A stretch of 64,000 nt of DNA from Owenia fusiformis. Lineage: Eukaryota > Annelida > Polychaeta > Sabellida > Oweniidae. Where the stretch lies: NCBI GenBank assembly GCA_903813345.2, contig CAIIXF020000011.1, positions 33,224,166 through 33,288,165 of the forward strand, given 5' to 3'. The position numbers and the translations under genes are program-made. Below the pieces are notes generated by a model. It worked only from the letters and a program-made list of their open reading frames with translations, did not search any database and was not told the DNA's origin. Shown here piece after piece: positions 46,254-61,200 of the stretch (within the stretch, counting starts at the first letter, position 1; every line of letters begins with the position of its first letter).

Positions 46254-49200
46254 ATTGTATCTAATAAACTATATCTGAAAAACAGTGTTTATAGGTTAAA
46301 TATCTGTTAATCAAAAGAGTTCTGTTTTGACCTCCAGTCAATTTAACTATTTCCACATATCATTTACATGACCAGGATCACAATGTACATGGTCAGAATG
46401 ACCCTAAACATAGTGAAATAACCTTTTCAGCCCTTTGAAAATGCATCCTCCGATCACAAGGATTCAAAATCCAGAATATATTCTTTCTTTTTACCCCCTG
46501 CGATAAGCAGTTACCTTTTCCCTGATTTAGAACTCGCAATCTGATTGGCTGTCGCAACATTCCAACATAAATCATGTATAAGTCATTGCACATAATTAGA
46601 TCACTTGATTCAGTTAAATCAAGCGCTTCCAAATTGGTTATAACAGGGGAAAGAAGGAGGTACGGATTGTGGACACCTGCTTAGGAGGATGTTGAAAATG
46701 TGAAAAATAGCTAAAAGTAGGAGCTAGGGAAGGTTGTGATCCTGGACCTGTAAATGGTATGCGGAACTTGTTGAATTGACATAACTCTGTTATCTTTGTT
46801 CAAAAAATGTCTAAAAATGCATAATTTTTTGTTACTTCCTGTTTCGTCATTTCCTGTTAAGTATCATGGCACCTTAACTGATGTTGAATTCTTGGAACCA
46901 ATCCTCCATGGATCACAACAATGGCGATCCATGATGACCTTCGTTCGATTTGGATTGAATTTATCCATCATTTGCAGGTATTAGCTTGGATAATTTATCG
47001 TGCTATTTACAGTGAACAGGAACTATTTTTCTTCCTTTTGGGGGAGTTTGAGATATAAAAGCACAGATCCAGAGCCAGATCCAGCCCATATTGGTAGTAG
47101 CCTCAAAGGATTCATGGGAAGATGAGACTCGAGCCAAAAATGCTACATCAAAAAAATGACCACCCAAAAATATAACTCTCGTACTGACTTTTATTTTTTC
47201 CATCTGTCAGACATTGATTGATCAATATTTACCCTGTAATCTCTTCTTTATGTATTAGTTTGAATGGTTGCATGATATCCATTATTGACGCTGTAATTCA
47301 ACCATTCCCAGGACATTTATTTCAAATTTTCAGAGCGTAAAGATAATGGAGTGCTTCGGTAATTTCCGGCAGTGTCCGATGTTGTTCGTCTCTCAAATTA
47401 CGTCACATAGCAACAAACAGCCAATGAAAGTAAAGAATCGCACAGCCATCAAACCGTTGTTATTGTTTCTACGGGAGTTTAAAGAAACGTCATTGGACTT
47501 CTCGGTAATCTCTGATGTGACGTCATCCGGAGTGGCGTCACATTCTCAGAAAAGTCATTTGACTTCGGGAATGATCATTTGAACAACGGAGATGGCCAAA
47601 GTGCTCCATTAAATATACGCTTGCTTATTTTATGCTTTTATCAACAGACGCTTTATTGGATGTGTGGCTTTAGTGATTGGAGTTGAAGCTATCAACAGTA
47701 CGCATCGTTTGAGGTATCACATGTGATATTTATTGAAAAACTGACTCCAAAATCCATAGGAGACAGGTTACCTGAAAAGGAAGATAGATATCATTCTCTT
47801 ATCTAAACAAGGACTGAAACTGAGGCAAGTCTACCCTGGCTGAAATCAGCTCTGAAATAACAATTACTGCATGTCAAGCCGTCATTCAATGCTGATTTTG
47901 TAGAAAACAGATCTGTCCATCCTTCTACATGTGAGTTTTTCCCATAAAGATGCTTGATTAAGTAGAAATTCATCAAATTATACCCCTAGAATATCAAAGT
48001 TCAACTGTACATCAATCGCGTGAGGAAAAAAAACAAATCCATTCTTCACCTTCTGTTCACAAACCCTTCTTCTTCTTCTTGGAAAAGTTGTCCCTCATTT
48101 GACTAACAGCAAATGTGTATGTTTATGCAGCAATATAATGTTAGTTTAGAAAATGATTAATTACAATCTTACCTGTACTTCACAGAAACATCCCATAGCC
48201 GTAGGCAGCGGGGGTTCGGTGGGTTCGAACGAACCCCCGGTCAGGATTTCCCAAAATATCATTTTGCGGAAAAATGCATATAACCAGAAATATTAAATTA
48301 CTGTGCTATTTGAAAGCTACATATATGAGCAGTAAATGATTTAATATTAGACCCTTATTTTGTTTAAAACATGTCATAGTGAAGTTACACTTCCCCCAAA
48401 ACGTTTGGCAACCTTAGGCATTTCTTGGGACGTCCCTGGGGCTGGCAAGTCCCCGAAATCAATTGTGTTAAGTAATTAAAAACTTGTGAAATGAATTATT
48501 TAAAAGCGTATACCATTTATAAACAGAAGCATTTGTTCAAATTTATTCATTCTTTCATTTGTTGTGTATTTATTTACCCATCACTTTTCAAATGAAAATC
48601 AATCATTGCAAAAAAATGATTTTGTTTTTTCAGATACACTTCACTCATCTAAGAGATTGTATAGAATTCAAATTGTTATCGTTCCAGTTTACTTGCTCTC
48701 CATTTTCATGTTAATGTCATGATATGTTTAGCGAATAAATTATATAATAAAAAAACATTGAAAAATCTGAAAAATCATATGGTATTAATCTTCAAATAAT
48801 GAAGGCCTAATTTGTTATCAAGCCGTCTGAACTTAACAAAATAACAGTCGCTTGTATTTATATATGATTTATATCCACTAAAACGTTTTCATTATCAATT
48901 GCGGTTGATCTGCTCCGGGGGACTTACCACTGAGCTCCGGGGACGTCCAAAGAAATATTTTTAACTTTTTAAAACAAAGCATAACCGAGACCCACTTATT
49001 TGAATAATAGATATTTTTATCAGTAATACGACTATCCCGGATAGTTTAAAAAGCTTAAGTAATCATAGAAGAACGATCTTTCAGAGTATATGGGTGTTTG
49101 CGTCAAATTCAATAACCTTGCATTTGATCCGAACTGGCTTCCAACAAAATTCTTGAAAACAATGATAAGCCATTGCATGAGGTGATTTATTTTGTCCTCG

Positions 49201-52200
49201 ATGAAGTAGCTTAAGTTAAAGAATAAATTGTGCGAAATAGTTGATATTCCTTGGAAACAAATCGTGCTCCAGGGTCTTCCAGAAATCAGACGAAATAATG
49301 GTGGATTCGGGGCAAATCAGATTTCAGGATATGTATTCAGTAAAAGATTCACCGAAATATATTTTGATGCAGAAAATTAATTTTAAGTTGTTTGACTTTT
49401 TTACACGTTGCCTGTTTATTTTACTTTGTGAACATTAAAGTTACAAAGCTGCAAGGTCATTTTTGAAAATCATTTTTACGTCCTGTGTTATTTCAATGGG
49501 AGAGGTTTCTTGATAAAGCCTATTACTTTCAGTAAATAAAGACATCATTTTTGTTAAATAAAATTCAAATTCAATTGTCTACTTAACTTAATGAAGGTAC
49601 TAAAATGAATTATATTTCCCCTCCCAAAATAGATTTTTCTTTACAAATTATGCATATTTAAGAATTCAAACCTAAAGATGCGTTAATACATAATCCAATG
49701 GGTTAGTTAGGATTGCCAAACTTTTGGAGGGAGTGTAATTACCCAAATGCGAGTAGGTAGTTACCAGTTTCACCACCAGGTGGCTGATTCGGGTCAATTA
49801 ACATGGCAGGTATACAAGAAAGTTCCCTTAAACTTGAATATTATCAACTTAAGTAGCTCAATTTTCATATAACCCTTATGCGTCTGATACTTATACTAAT
49901 GAAAATATGTCCAGTAAAGCAAAATATTATCTGTCCACTAAAAGAAAAGATATTTCATTTTTAGTGATTTTATAGCATGGGGTCTATGGGGAATCTCCCC
50001 GAGCTAGAAGTCACATTTTCAAAGAAAATTAATTTTTCAAAGTTGATTAACACTTTTTAAAACCACATTTCTAGATGTAATTTTAGATGTAGATTTCAAA
50101 TATGATATTACTTTGACTGAATTTTGATTTTTAATGACGTAAATCAAGATTATTTCTACTCGCATCTGGGTTATTGTACAAATTGCATTATTTGAGGAAC
50201 CCTAATGAAGGGGGGGGGGATTTGTGAATAACATAAAAATAGAACCCCCGGTCACCAAATCCTGGCTACGCCACTGCATCCTAAGTATGAAAATATTTCA
50301 CTAAAAATACATGCTTCCATTTTGTCACATGTTCATAATAATTTACATATTGACCATGTGATGTTGACAGGGAGTGTAAACGCATCTAGCGTACAGGAAA
50401 TATGTTATGATATTTATTAAGAAATTAGGTATGGTAATCATTATTAATTAAGCATTAAGTATTAAGCCCCCAACCCACTTCACAAAGTTCATGAAGTACC
50501 AAGGAAAGACCAAATATTAAATAAATTAGAAAAATTTGAATTTCCAAAAAAATCAAGTGGGCGATAATAGAGCCTCTGAAACATGGCAAAAGTGACATAT
50601 TTTGTAATTTTCAATGCATACTCCCGATAATTATCTATCATTGTGTGCTTTCCACACCATATCAAACTAATATTATCTAAAAATAATGTATGTAATAAGT
50701 TAATGAAGGAAAAATTTAATGTTTCAGAGACTCTATTATCGCCCACTTGATTTTTTGGGAAATTCAAATTTTTCTAATTTATTTAATATTCGGTCTTTCC
50801 TTGGTACTTCATGAACTTTGTGAAGTGGGTTGGGGGCTTAATACTTAATGCTTAATTAATAATGATTACCATACCTAATTTCTTAATAAATATCATAACA
50901 TATTTCCTGTACGCTAGGTGCGTTTACACTCCCTGTCAACATCACATGATCAATATTTAAATTATTATGAACATGTGACAAAATGGAAGCATGTATTTTT
51001 AGTGAAATATTTTCATACTTAGGATGTTTCTGTGAAGTACAGGTAAGATTGTAATTAATCATTTTCTAAACTAACATATATTGCTGCATAAGCATACACA
51101 TTTGCTGTTAGTCAAATGAGGGACAACTTTTCCAAGAAGAAGAAGAAGGGTTTGTGAACAGAAGGTGAAGAATGGATTTGTTTTTTTTCCTCACGCGATT
51201 GATGTACAGTTGAACTTTGATATTCTAGGGGTATAATTTGATGAATTTCTACTTAATCAAGCATCTTTATGGGAAAAACTCACATGTAGAAGGATGGACA
51301 GATCTGTTTTCTACAAAATCAGCATTGAATGACGGCTTGACATGCAGTAATTGTTATTTCAGAGCTGATTTCAGCCAGGGTAGACTTGCCTCAGTTTCAG
51401 TCCTTGTTTAGATAAGAGATAATGATATCTATCTTCCTTTTCAGGTAACCTGTCTCCTATGCCAAAATCAAGGAAAAATAAATTTTCCGAAGATTGCGTG
51501 TCTTGTCCTTGAGTATATTTATTGAGCCTAGACACAGAAGAGGTAATCTGGCAGAGGTCCGTGTATAAAACTTAGATTTCAGCTCATTGTGAAAACTTCC
51601 GATGGGTGAGGTTTATTGATAGATCATGTAACATATACAACCTTGATTTGGATTGAATAACGAGTCAAATTATTCCACTTATGCATTAAAAATACCAACA
51701 CAGTTGTATACTTACATATTATGTTGTTCAATATCCAAATGATAGTTGTTTAACTGATTTATCGTGTAAAATGATGAAATTTTTTGAAAATGTGGAGAAA
51801 AATTGTGCACTTCCGGTTTACATGTCCAACAGTGAGTTCTGGCCTGAGGTGATCCACATTTCGCGCACCAACAAATATTTGTAAGCATGTGAACCTACTC
51901 CTCTATGAAATGACAAGATCTACACAAGAGTTTGATATTTTGCATTTGTGATATTTAACACCTAGTTAACGACAGTTGGATAACGTAAATCAGTAAGACA
52001 CAAATGCATCAGATTTACGCACGATCGTCTTATGGAAGTGAGGATCATCAAAGTTTATTCAGTTATGAGTTATATTAGTTATTTAGATCAATCAACAAAC
52101 AATCAAATTAAAAATAAATATATTTACATGACTTTTTTGATTGTTTTGCTTCTGAAAAATCGATACGGTTATCATTCTTAGCGAATATGATATCTCATGT

Positions 52201-55200
52201 AAATTGCTGAACTTTAATATATTCGTTCGTTATTTTAATACAATAGATAACTTTTCAAGATTTTGAACTTTGCACTTTTTCATCTAATTTTCTCCATATT
52301 CTCTGAGGTAAGTAGATTTATCGCAACTCATTTGTATGCATGTTATTTTTAAATGTTCAGTTCCTAATTTGGATATTATTTTATGTTCATGTATTATTGC
52401 ACTTCACCAAAATGAGGGCTAACATTTTCCCAAAAATCGGGCAAAAAATATTAGGCCTAAAGATAAAACACTTATTCTAGTGAGAAGTTCATATGGTTAA
52501 AATAACGAAATAATGAAATATTGACATGTTTCTACTTAGCAGTTTGTTCTATGTCATCCATCCTGCTAGGTTACATTGTGGAACGCAGCCAAACACGACA
52601 CTGAAGGCAACAACATATCGATCTTGATCTTAGCAGAATTTTTGGAGATTTAGATCGTCCTTTTTGCAAGCTCACGTGACTCATTGTGTGACACGTGTCT
52701 GATCACGTGTTATTTGTCTGATCACGTGACTAGTTACTGTATCGATCATGTAACTAAATGACTTGTCACCCAACCATGTCTCCAAGGAAAACGGTAGTAA
52801 ATATTTTGGAAAATGTTTTGCAAGCATTTGCTACTGATTATAGAAGGTCCAATTACGCAACGAACGAAACTGCTAAATTGTATTTCGTGCCTAACAGGCC
52901 CAGTACGCAACGAAAGAAACTGCTAAATTGTATTTTTAGTCTGCTTATTGATGTATTGATTCATAAACACCTGAAATGATGCATTCAAATAAGACCGCCT
53001 CCTAAATGAAAATACTACACATGAAGTGGTGAAAAACAATGAACTAAAGTTGAAAGATCGCAACGTTCGCTACATTGTTCTATTCCGGAAATCTCCAAGA
53101 GCTGCAAATGGGAAATTTTTTAGATTTAGATTTTATAACCTCAGAATACTGCCTTCAGTGTCGTGTTTAGCAGAGTTCCACAATGTAACCTTCTGTGAAG
53201 CAAAGTGAGAGAGAGTTAAAGGACAACTGAAATAGCTTTTCTCAACTTGCAGCTTCAAAAATGCGGTTTTCTCCATTGTAAGCCCAACGTAGAGTTCTTG
53301 CGATAGCCATTATAAAATAAATGTTAGATAACTGCTAACGGTCATAAATAACGAAACAAAACTAACTGATCAATCAAATTGGCCCCCACGTGATAAGTAA
53401 CGTCATATACAAAATATAGCTTTGGTTTGTTGGTTCCTTAGTAATCACAACGTCACGGCAACCATAGGATTGTAGTGTAAACCAAAACAAAACATTTAGG
53501 CATTATGACGTTATGGGCCACGTGGGGACCAGTGAGAGATCACGTGGGGGCCAATAACGTCACAACCAATTCGAATATTGCTTATTAAGCAGCTATAACG
53601 ATCGTTAGAGTGAAATAGTTTTCACACTACTGATGAGAAAACATGTCCAAATACATTTATCAAAAAATTATATTGATTCCTGTAGGTTAAAAATACCATT
53701 TCATATCTGCTTTAAGTACATCAGAATACATTCCTGCCATTATTTCTCAAAAGGCATGGCACGAAACTGGCAAAAGCTTAAAGTATGTCAGCATATCATT
53801 CTCATAAACTGTATATTGGGTTTTGGAGTACAGTAATGGGTTTCAGAGTGATAGTGTGAGCCTGTTCAGCTACTGGATAGCTAGTAATAGAGATACATGT
53901 ACTTGAAATTCGATCCAAATAAGGATCCTCCGTCAAACTTTGACATATATGGGGTTGGTTACTTCCTCCTGGGATTATTTCGACCATGGCAGATAATTCA
54001 TTTTCTTCAAAAAAGTTTCTTTTTCTCACCCTCTGTTCTGTTGACATCAGAGTTATTAAAAATTCCAAGTCTGGACGAGTTCATCTTGGCATGGGAAATA
54101 AATATCTAAAATTACAAGCAGATGTAACTGAAATGGGTGTCCAAAAGTTGTGGATGAATGGAGTTAGTTTAGCTAGGGGTACTAATAACTCGGGTATCTT
54201 AATTCACTTATAACACTTACTCATTGAATATTTTCAGTTGATGTAGCAGAGAACAAAGCAGTGAATCATGGGGTTGTGGGCCACAATGAAAACATGGGTG
54301 GTGTTCCACATATTGTTTGGATACGTATTTGTCGTCAGTGGACTAATTGTGAATTTTTTCCAACTATGCTCAATGGTTGTTTGGCCATTTGACAGACAAC
54401 TTTACAGAAAAATCAACTGTAATCTAGTCTATCTACATTGGTGCCGTAAGTATGTTTTTTAATTATCTATACATTCATATGTCTGTCCAGGTGATAACTC
54501 AAACACTTTAAGTGACAGATTTAGTTTTGCTCAAGAATGTATTTCCAATATTGGTGCTGAATTCACATATGTTCTTATGTTAAAGATGAACGTTTTATAC
54601 TGAAATAAAGTCAGAACTGTTGGAACTTTCAGAAAAAGCATTGAATGTTTGGAGCAAAAAATGTAAAAGTGAAAGAATATTTCCATACCTTACTCTCAAA
54701 TCACTTTAATGTAAATAATTTTGGATCATGGAACAAAATTTTCAAACTCTGCACAGGGCATTGTGAGTCAAAATCCTTCTTCCATGTTGTATCCCTAAAC
54801 AACCTTGTTAGGGTGTTTTAGAATAAAGAGGGGAATGTGAAAAAGTAACTTGATCCTTTTTTTTTAAATTATATTAATTTTAACATGTTCATGTTTTATT
54901 ATACATTGCATTGACACAAATACCTGTTTACTCTACATGAATGAGTGACACTTCAGCAAGTGTATTCCCAATAAAAGGTTTACAATATACAATTATTGAT
55001 CTCTCCAGAGGTTTACTGTCAAAATTATATCCCGAGACTGTAAACCGAGACCGTAGGTCGAGGTTGACAGTCGAGGGATATAATTTTGACAGTAAACCGA
55101 ATGGAGAGGTCTATAATTGTTTTGTTAGTCCGAAGAATATCTTAGATTTTTCTGACCCTTGAAGTTGACTTGAAGTTGGATCCAGACCCTCGAGACGTTC

Positions 55201-58200
55201 ATGTTGTATTTCAAAACATCGTTTGATGCCTTGAATTCAGACTTGGTAATGTCCATCTTAAAGATGTCATTTTAAAAGCAAAAAAGGCTCCAAAACGTAA
55301 TAAAATATGTAGTTTGGATGTTCATTTATGTCTGTGGATTATATTTTATACCACAAACACTTATAAATACCTGAAATTTGCAATAAAAGTGCCCAAAAAT
55401 TGTTGTTTCGAAATTCCCCATTTTTCCTGTATCGCGCTAGTCACGTGACCCTTACGCGTAGCAGGCAATGCCTAGTATTACAGATATTACAGTACATATT
55501 TCAACATGTTCAATATGGCAAACATCAGCGATTCTGACTCCCGGGTTCTGGGAAATGGCTATATATAAATCGGCGAGAGGGTGTTATTTAAGGAGGACAA
55601 TTTAAGGAGGGGAAATATGTCCAAGTATGCCAGTAAAAAAGAGCAGATATGGACTTTAGACAAGTACTATGACGGAGAATCAACTAAAAAAATGTGCGTT
55701 CTGGAATGAAGACCCGTTGCCATTGACTGAGAATCCCAGCGATCCTATAATCCTACTCAGTTTGAATTTAGACGCGGAAAACAGGTTATGAAAACGGACT
55801 CTCTGCAAAGTTATCAAATTTAGAAAATATGGATCTTGTTTTTGAGTGGCTTAACAAGCATTCGGATACAAGACTTGGCGCTATCTCTTGTCAAATACAC
55901 GCAGACTTGCAGTAAATTGGCCATTGCAAATTGCAAAATCAGATCGTCAAATTAATCGCTTCGTTTTTAAACGTATGCTTCATATCTTCATCCAAAACTT
56001 TAGGATTCGATAGAGATAAGTTAAAACTTGTACAGGAAGAAATGGGAGATCCTACCTTAATTTAGAATCGCTGATTTCTCTGGACAAATTCCGAGAAGAA
56101 ATTGTTCAACATCGCGATCAGCTCAGACTAAACTTACATGTCGTGCATGTCACTCTGAACTCACGTGATAAAATACGGCATTTTGATTGGTTACTACTCG
56201 TGTTGTCATGACGCGAAAAACAATAGTAAACACTGAATATGTTAATGAACTGTCATATATGGAGCAATTGTCTTTCTGATTGGTTAACTTTACACGCCTC
56301 CTAAATGAATATAGCAGTCGTAGTAAATGATTCATTGATAACTCTGAAAGTGGGCGTGACCAGCTTTATTTTGACACCAAATTCAAGATGTTTCAAATAA
56401 AAATGGCCTCGCAAGACGAGGTTGAAATATCGGCAGTTTGATACTGATATGGTCTACGATAGATCAAAATTGACTGCCCCGCGTCATATGTCACGTGAGC
56501 CTATATTTGTTGAAAAATGAAAGAGATAGTGACACTTTTTAATCTTAAGTTAATACCAATATTACAAACACATATCTATTTTTTTCATTAAATATTTATT
56601 TCTTCATTATACATACATTTGTTTTACACTGCATTGATTTATTTTTGCAAAACCTTTGCTATTAGATCTTTAAGTGTCTCTCTGATGTATCGTGCCACTC
56701 CCCATTTAAGAAGCTGAAATGATTTCAACTTATAAAGTCCACCGTCTTTTTTTCTAATACCAACGTAAAACTTTTTCAAAAAATTATCTACATCTGCCAC
56801 GGCAGTAAGTTCACTCAATGGAGTCAAATTACTCTCCTGGGCGAAGTCCACTAAAAGCTTTGTACAAAGTTTTAGATTTTTCTTCGTATTTTGACTGTCT
56901 TTACTCTCTAAGAGAATAATAATATCCTCATCTTCAACATTTTTGAAACGGCTAGTGCTAGCGGCGGCCATTTTATCGTCTCATAATGACGTCATTTTAG
57001 TGGAAGGCTGGGAATATTATTCACCGGCAATGCATTGCGCGGTGTACAGTTAAAATTATTCACCGCTCGTTGACCAATCAAAATCGAGTATTTCAACTGA
57101 GGTACTAACAATAAAAGTTGTGTGGTCACAGCTTATGTTAGTTCAGTTATGACCTCCTACCTTTTCATTCAACTACATAAATGAATTTAGATGTTGGATC
57201 TAGATAGAGACCAAATGAATAAGTGATACATATATCCTCAGAGGGACGTTTTTTAAATGGAAGAGGCAAACAGGAGGAGCAATCATAGCCTTTTATCAGT
57301 ACCTTTCTAGGCAGATATTAGGGTTATGTACTGGGAGGTTTTTGATATGGGGTTTATCCAGAGGGAGATATGCATATCTACCTGAGGGACATTAGTATAT
57401 ATCTTGGTATCAAAATGCAATTTTAATGCTATTTTTAAAATGTTTTGTGAGTTACAATTACTGCACCTATACAGATGTGTTTTATTACGTAATCAGATAT
57501 ATGTGATCATATATGCTCTGAATGATTTACACGAGAATGTTCAAAAATGCAGTAAAGCAAGTGGTACAGTGGTATACCTTTGGTACAGTTCCTAAAAGTG
57601 AGAGGTGTTCCACTTTCAGAGCTGTCCCATTTTACAGGTTTAAACTTACTTTGAAATTGCTGTGAAATTTCAGAATTGACAGCAGGAGCCGCTTGGTGGT
57701 CTGGGAGTACAAATACAGTATATATGGACCCTGAAACCTTTAAACTCGTAGGAAAAGAACATGCTTTAGTTTTAGGCAACCATAAATATGATATAGATTG
57801 GTTAATGGCTTGGTTGCCTGTGGAGCATTTGCGAATGTTAGGCGTGAGTAAAGTACTTCTAGAAGCTGACAATAGGTGTCTCTAGTTATGGTTACCATAG
57901 TTTCACTTCCTGTTATTATAGGTTTTATTTTAGGGAGTTGTGTAGATGTTGGGTTAAAGCTATGACTACTCAACACCCCTCCCTAAGAAATGTTAAAAAG
58001 TGTATGCTAATGAAAAAATGTTTAGGAATGGCACAAAAAGAAAAAAGGTGTCGCATTTGATACTTTTACTGTACCCCATCATCCCAAATAAACTAGAGAC
58101 ACCTACCCTCAAATGTCATCAATGTTGTATAAAGAGAAAATAGCATTTTGAATGATTGTATTCTTCTAGAGCTAGCCTTCATGGCACAATGGTGGAGTGG

Positions 58201-61200
58201 CAGTACATGCGACCTTTTCGCAAGTTTTGAAGATTTCAAATATTTTGGCAAAGAGCACAGTATGGCTATTATGAACCACAAATGTGACATCGACTGGCTC
58301 ATGACATGGATTCTTTGTGAAAGGTTCAGAATCCTGGGAGTGAGTACGATAATAAGAACACCCAGCTGTCGCCGCTGTTCCATTTATTTAAAGACCCCTA
58401 TTACCTTAGAATGGAAGCGAAGCACTAAATTATTTGTAGAATATAACAGAATATTTAGAATAATGATTAGACTAGAAGTAGCGTACTGTACTCCAGGTTA
58501 TATGTGTGTATGTCAATCTTTGAACTTTTCAAGTTTTTGTAATAATTTTTAACATAAAAAATTATTGCATTAGGATTATGTTTCCTGTGGGCTGTGAAAT
58601 GTGCTAGAAATGATTTTAAATCAAAAAGTTTTGTGTTACTGGCCTAGTTTTGTAAAACTTTAAAAAATTCTGAAGGGTCACAGGGTTCATCAAACAAAGT
58701 TAGAAAGTTGCTTATTTCGATAAAATGTACAGTTAGTAGTCAAAATTGTTAAATATTACCTGAAGTACAGTATAAGTAGTTGAATAGAATACCTCAGACA
58801 TTTGCTTACTTTATATTCAGATAAATCTGCTTCCATGTAAAGTAATTTTGGGTGTCTTTAATTTCACCTAATTTCACTTGGGATTTGGTATCACAAATTG
58901 TTTGGGATTCTAAATTGCCTTACTGTTCTTTGGTTTGTGTTCCAGCTTCACTTTCTAACATAAATTCAAAACAATTGGATGTGATATTGCTTTTGGATTA
59001 GACATGCTTTACAATTCTTACTTACTTTTATATAATATCAAATGGATATTAGATTAGACCATATAGAATGAGTAATATCGCTAATTCAAGTGCATTTAGG
59101 TCAAAAAGTAATAACTTGGTTTACGTTGAATGTCAACAAAAAACCATTTAAGGATGCAGTACCAGGTCAGCGTAGAAAAAGTTCCAGACATTAGATTTTG
59201 CTCATGTTTTTTACAATGTATCACTATAATGTTATCATCATCCAAGTGCAATATGAAGAGGATTGACCGTCTGGTAATTACAAAATAAAAACATTATTTT
59301 ACCCACCCAAAATGAATCTTTTTACTTTTTTGAGTTTTCAATAGAGCTGGCACCTTTCGAACCCTGATTTTCGTATCCACTAATTGCGACTCAAGAACAA
59401 GTTTTCCCATAAAAGTGAAAGGGATAAAATATGCTTGATAAAATGTTTGCAATTTAATTCTTTTCTGGAAACACCATTATCAAAATAAACTATAATTTTT
59501 GAATAAGACTAAATGCGAGAATGACGTTCTTGGGAGCTAGCTTTCTCAAACCGGAAGTCAAACCTGCGCAAACAGACGTGAAAACCGACCCGGTACTGCA
59601 TCCTTAATGCTACAGAATTGTTGTTCTAAAAATTAAGAGAAAACAAATTTCAATTTATAAAACCATGAGATTTTGTTGCATTGTACATGACAATAGAAAT
59701 CAAATGAAAACATTCTAAATTATCAAGTACATGCACAAATATCACTTTAATTGCCTTAAACAAGATACAGGTACATGTGCATCTATTGCAATCTCACATC
59801 TAGAGTTCAATGTCTCTCAAATTGAGATAATTTTACAAGTTCTGTGTTCTGAGTTCTGTTGTCTGATGAGTGAGTATTTTCATGATATTTCACCTCATGT
59901 TGGACTTATATCCTTGGTTTATATTTTACAATAAACTTTTTATCTTTATTCTCAAAAATAATATTTCATTTGAACTCTTCTTTAGGGAGTCTAGGATTCC
60001 TCTTCTTAAGCTTTTGGCCTACTGCTTGGGATATGGATTTTAATATTAATCACATCACTTGGACTTCTCTCTGATCCTATGCCAATGCTTTGGGACCTGT
60101 CATTTTGAAATTTTAATCAAAAAATTTAAGTGGTATGAATGTCACACTTTTGTGCTGTAAATACTTAGTCAGATATTAACTTGGTTAAATGCTAAGTTGA
60201 ATATTAGTTTTGATAATCCCTGGATAACAATCATTACAACCACAAATTACTTATATCATTGCCTTCATGAAAATGACTTAACACTCTGTCTCTTTACTGA
60301 AATTGGGTTTCCAAAGATATCATGGCTGAAAGTGCATCTATGCTTCGGCTTCCACCTCAAAGTAAACCTTGGTAGGTGCTTTATAATATCATATACTCAT
60401 GAATAAAAGCTCTTCATACTCATATATAAAATCAACCACTGTCAATTAACATGACAAAGAGTTGTATTTTATGTTTGTAAACGTCTTCATTTACAAAAAA
60501 TAGTCTTGCCTCAAGCCTGTGTCCCCCTGTGTAATTCACCTTCCCAACAATACATAGTCTTGTTGTGTTGTGTTGTGTTGGGAAGGTGAAGTACACAGGG
60601 GGAGTGGGGGGTTACACGGTCTTGAGACAGAATTAACAAAACCCTAGGAAATACATATGAATAGTTTATGGCTAATTCTAGAGTCTTCATGAACCACATT
60701 CATGAATATTCATGAGGATATTCACAAACATTCATGAACTATTGACCCACTCCTGCTCCCCCTCCCTTTCTTCTACTCTCTCATATTTTGACCTTTCACA
60801 ATAAGATAAAGCTGAGCTGAAGCTGGCTTCCATAAAATGGGCATCATTTGATGAATAGCATACTCTTGAAAAACAAAACATCATGAAATGGATGATTCAA
60901 ACAAAATGCTATATTCTGTGTTGTAGAAGTGTTGTTGTTGCACAATTAATATACAGGTTGTTTCAGGAAAAATGCACCCAATGCATATCTTTTTAAGCAA
61001 TGGAGCTTGAAAAATCGTTTTTTTTGGCATACATATTATCTTTCAGGGTAAGAATCATATATCTACTTATGACTGCACACATGTCATTACCAACATTACA
61101 TAAAATGTGCAAGCCTGAGAAAAGTGGTAAAAATTTGTGCTCTATTTGTTAAAAAGATGTGCATTGTTTGGTTGGTTGCATGTTTTGAAACACCCTGTAC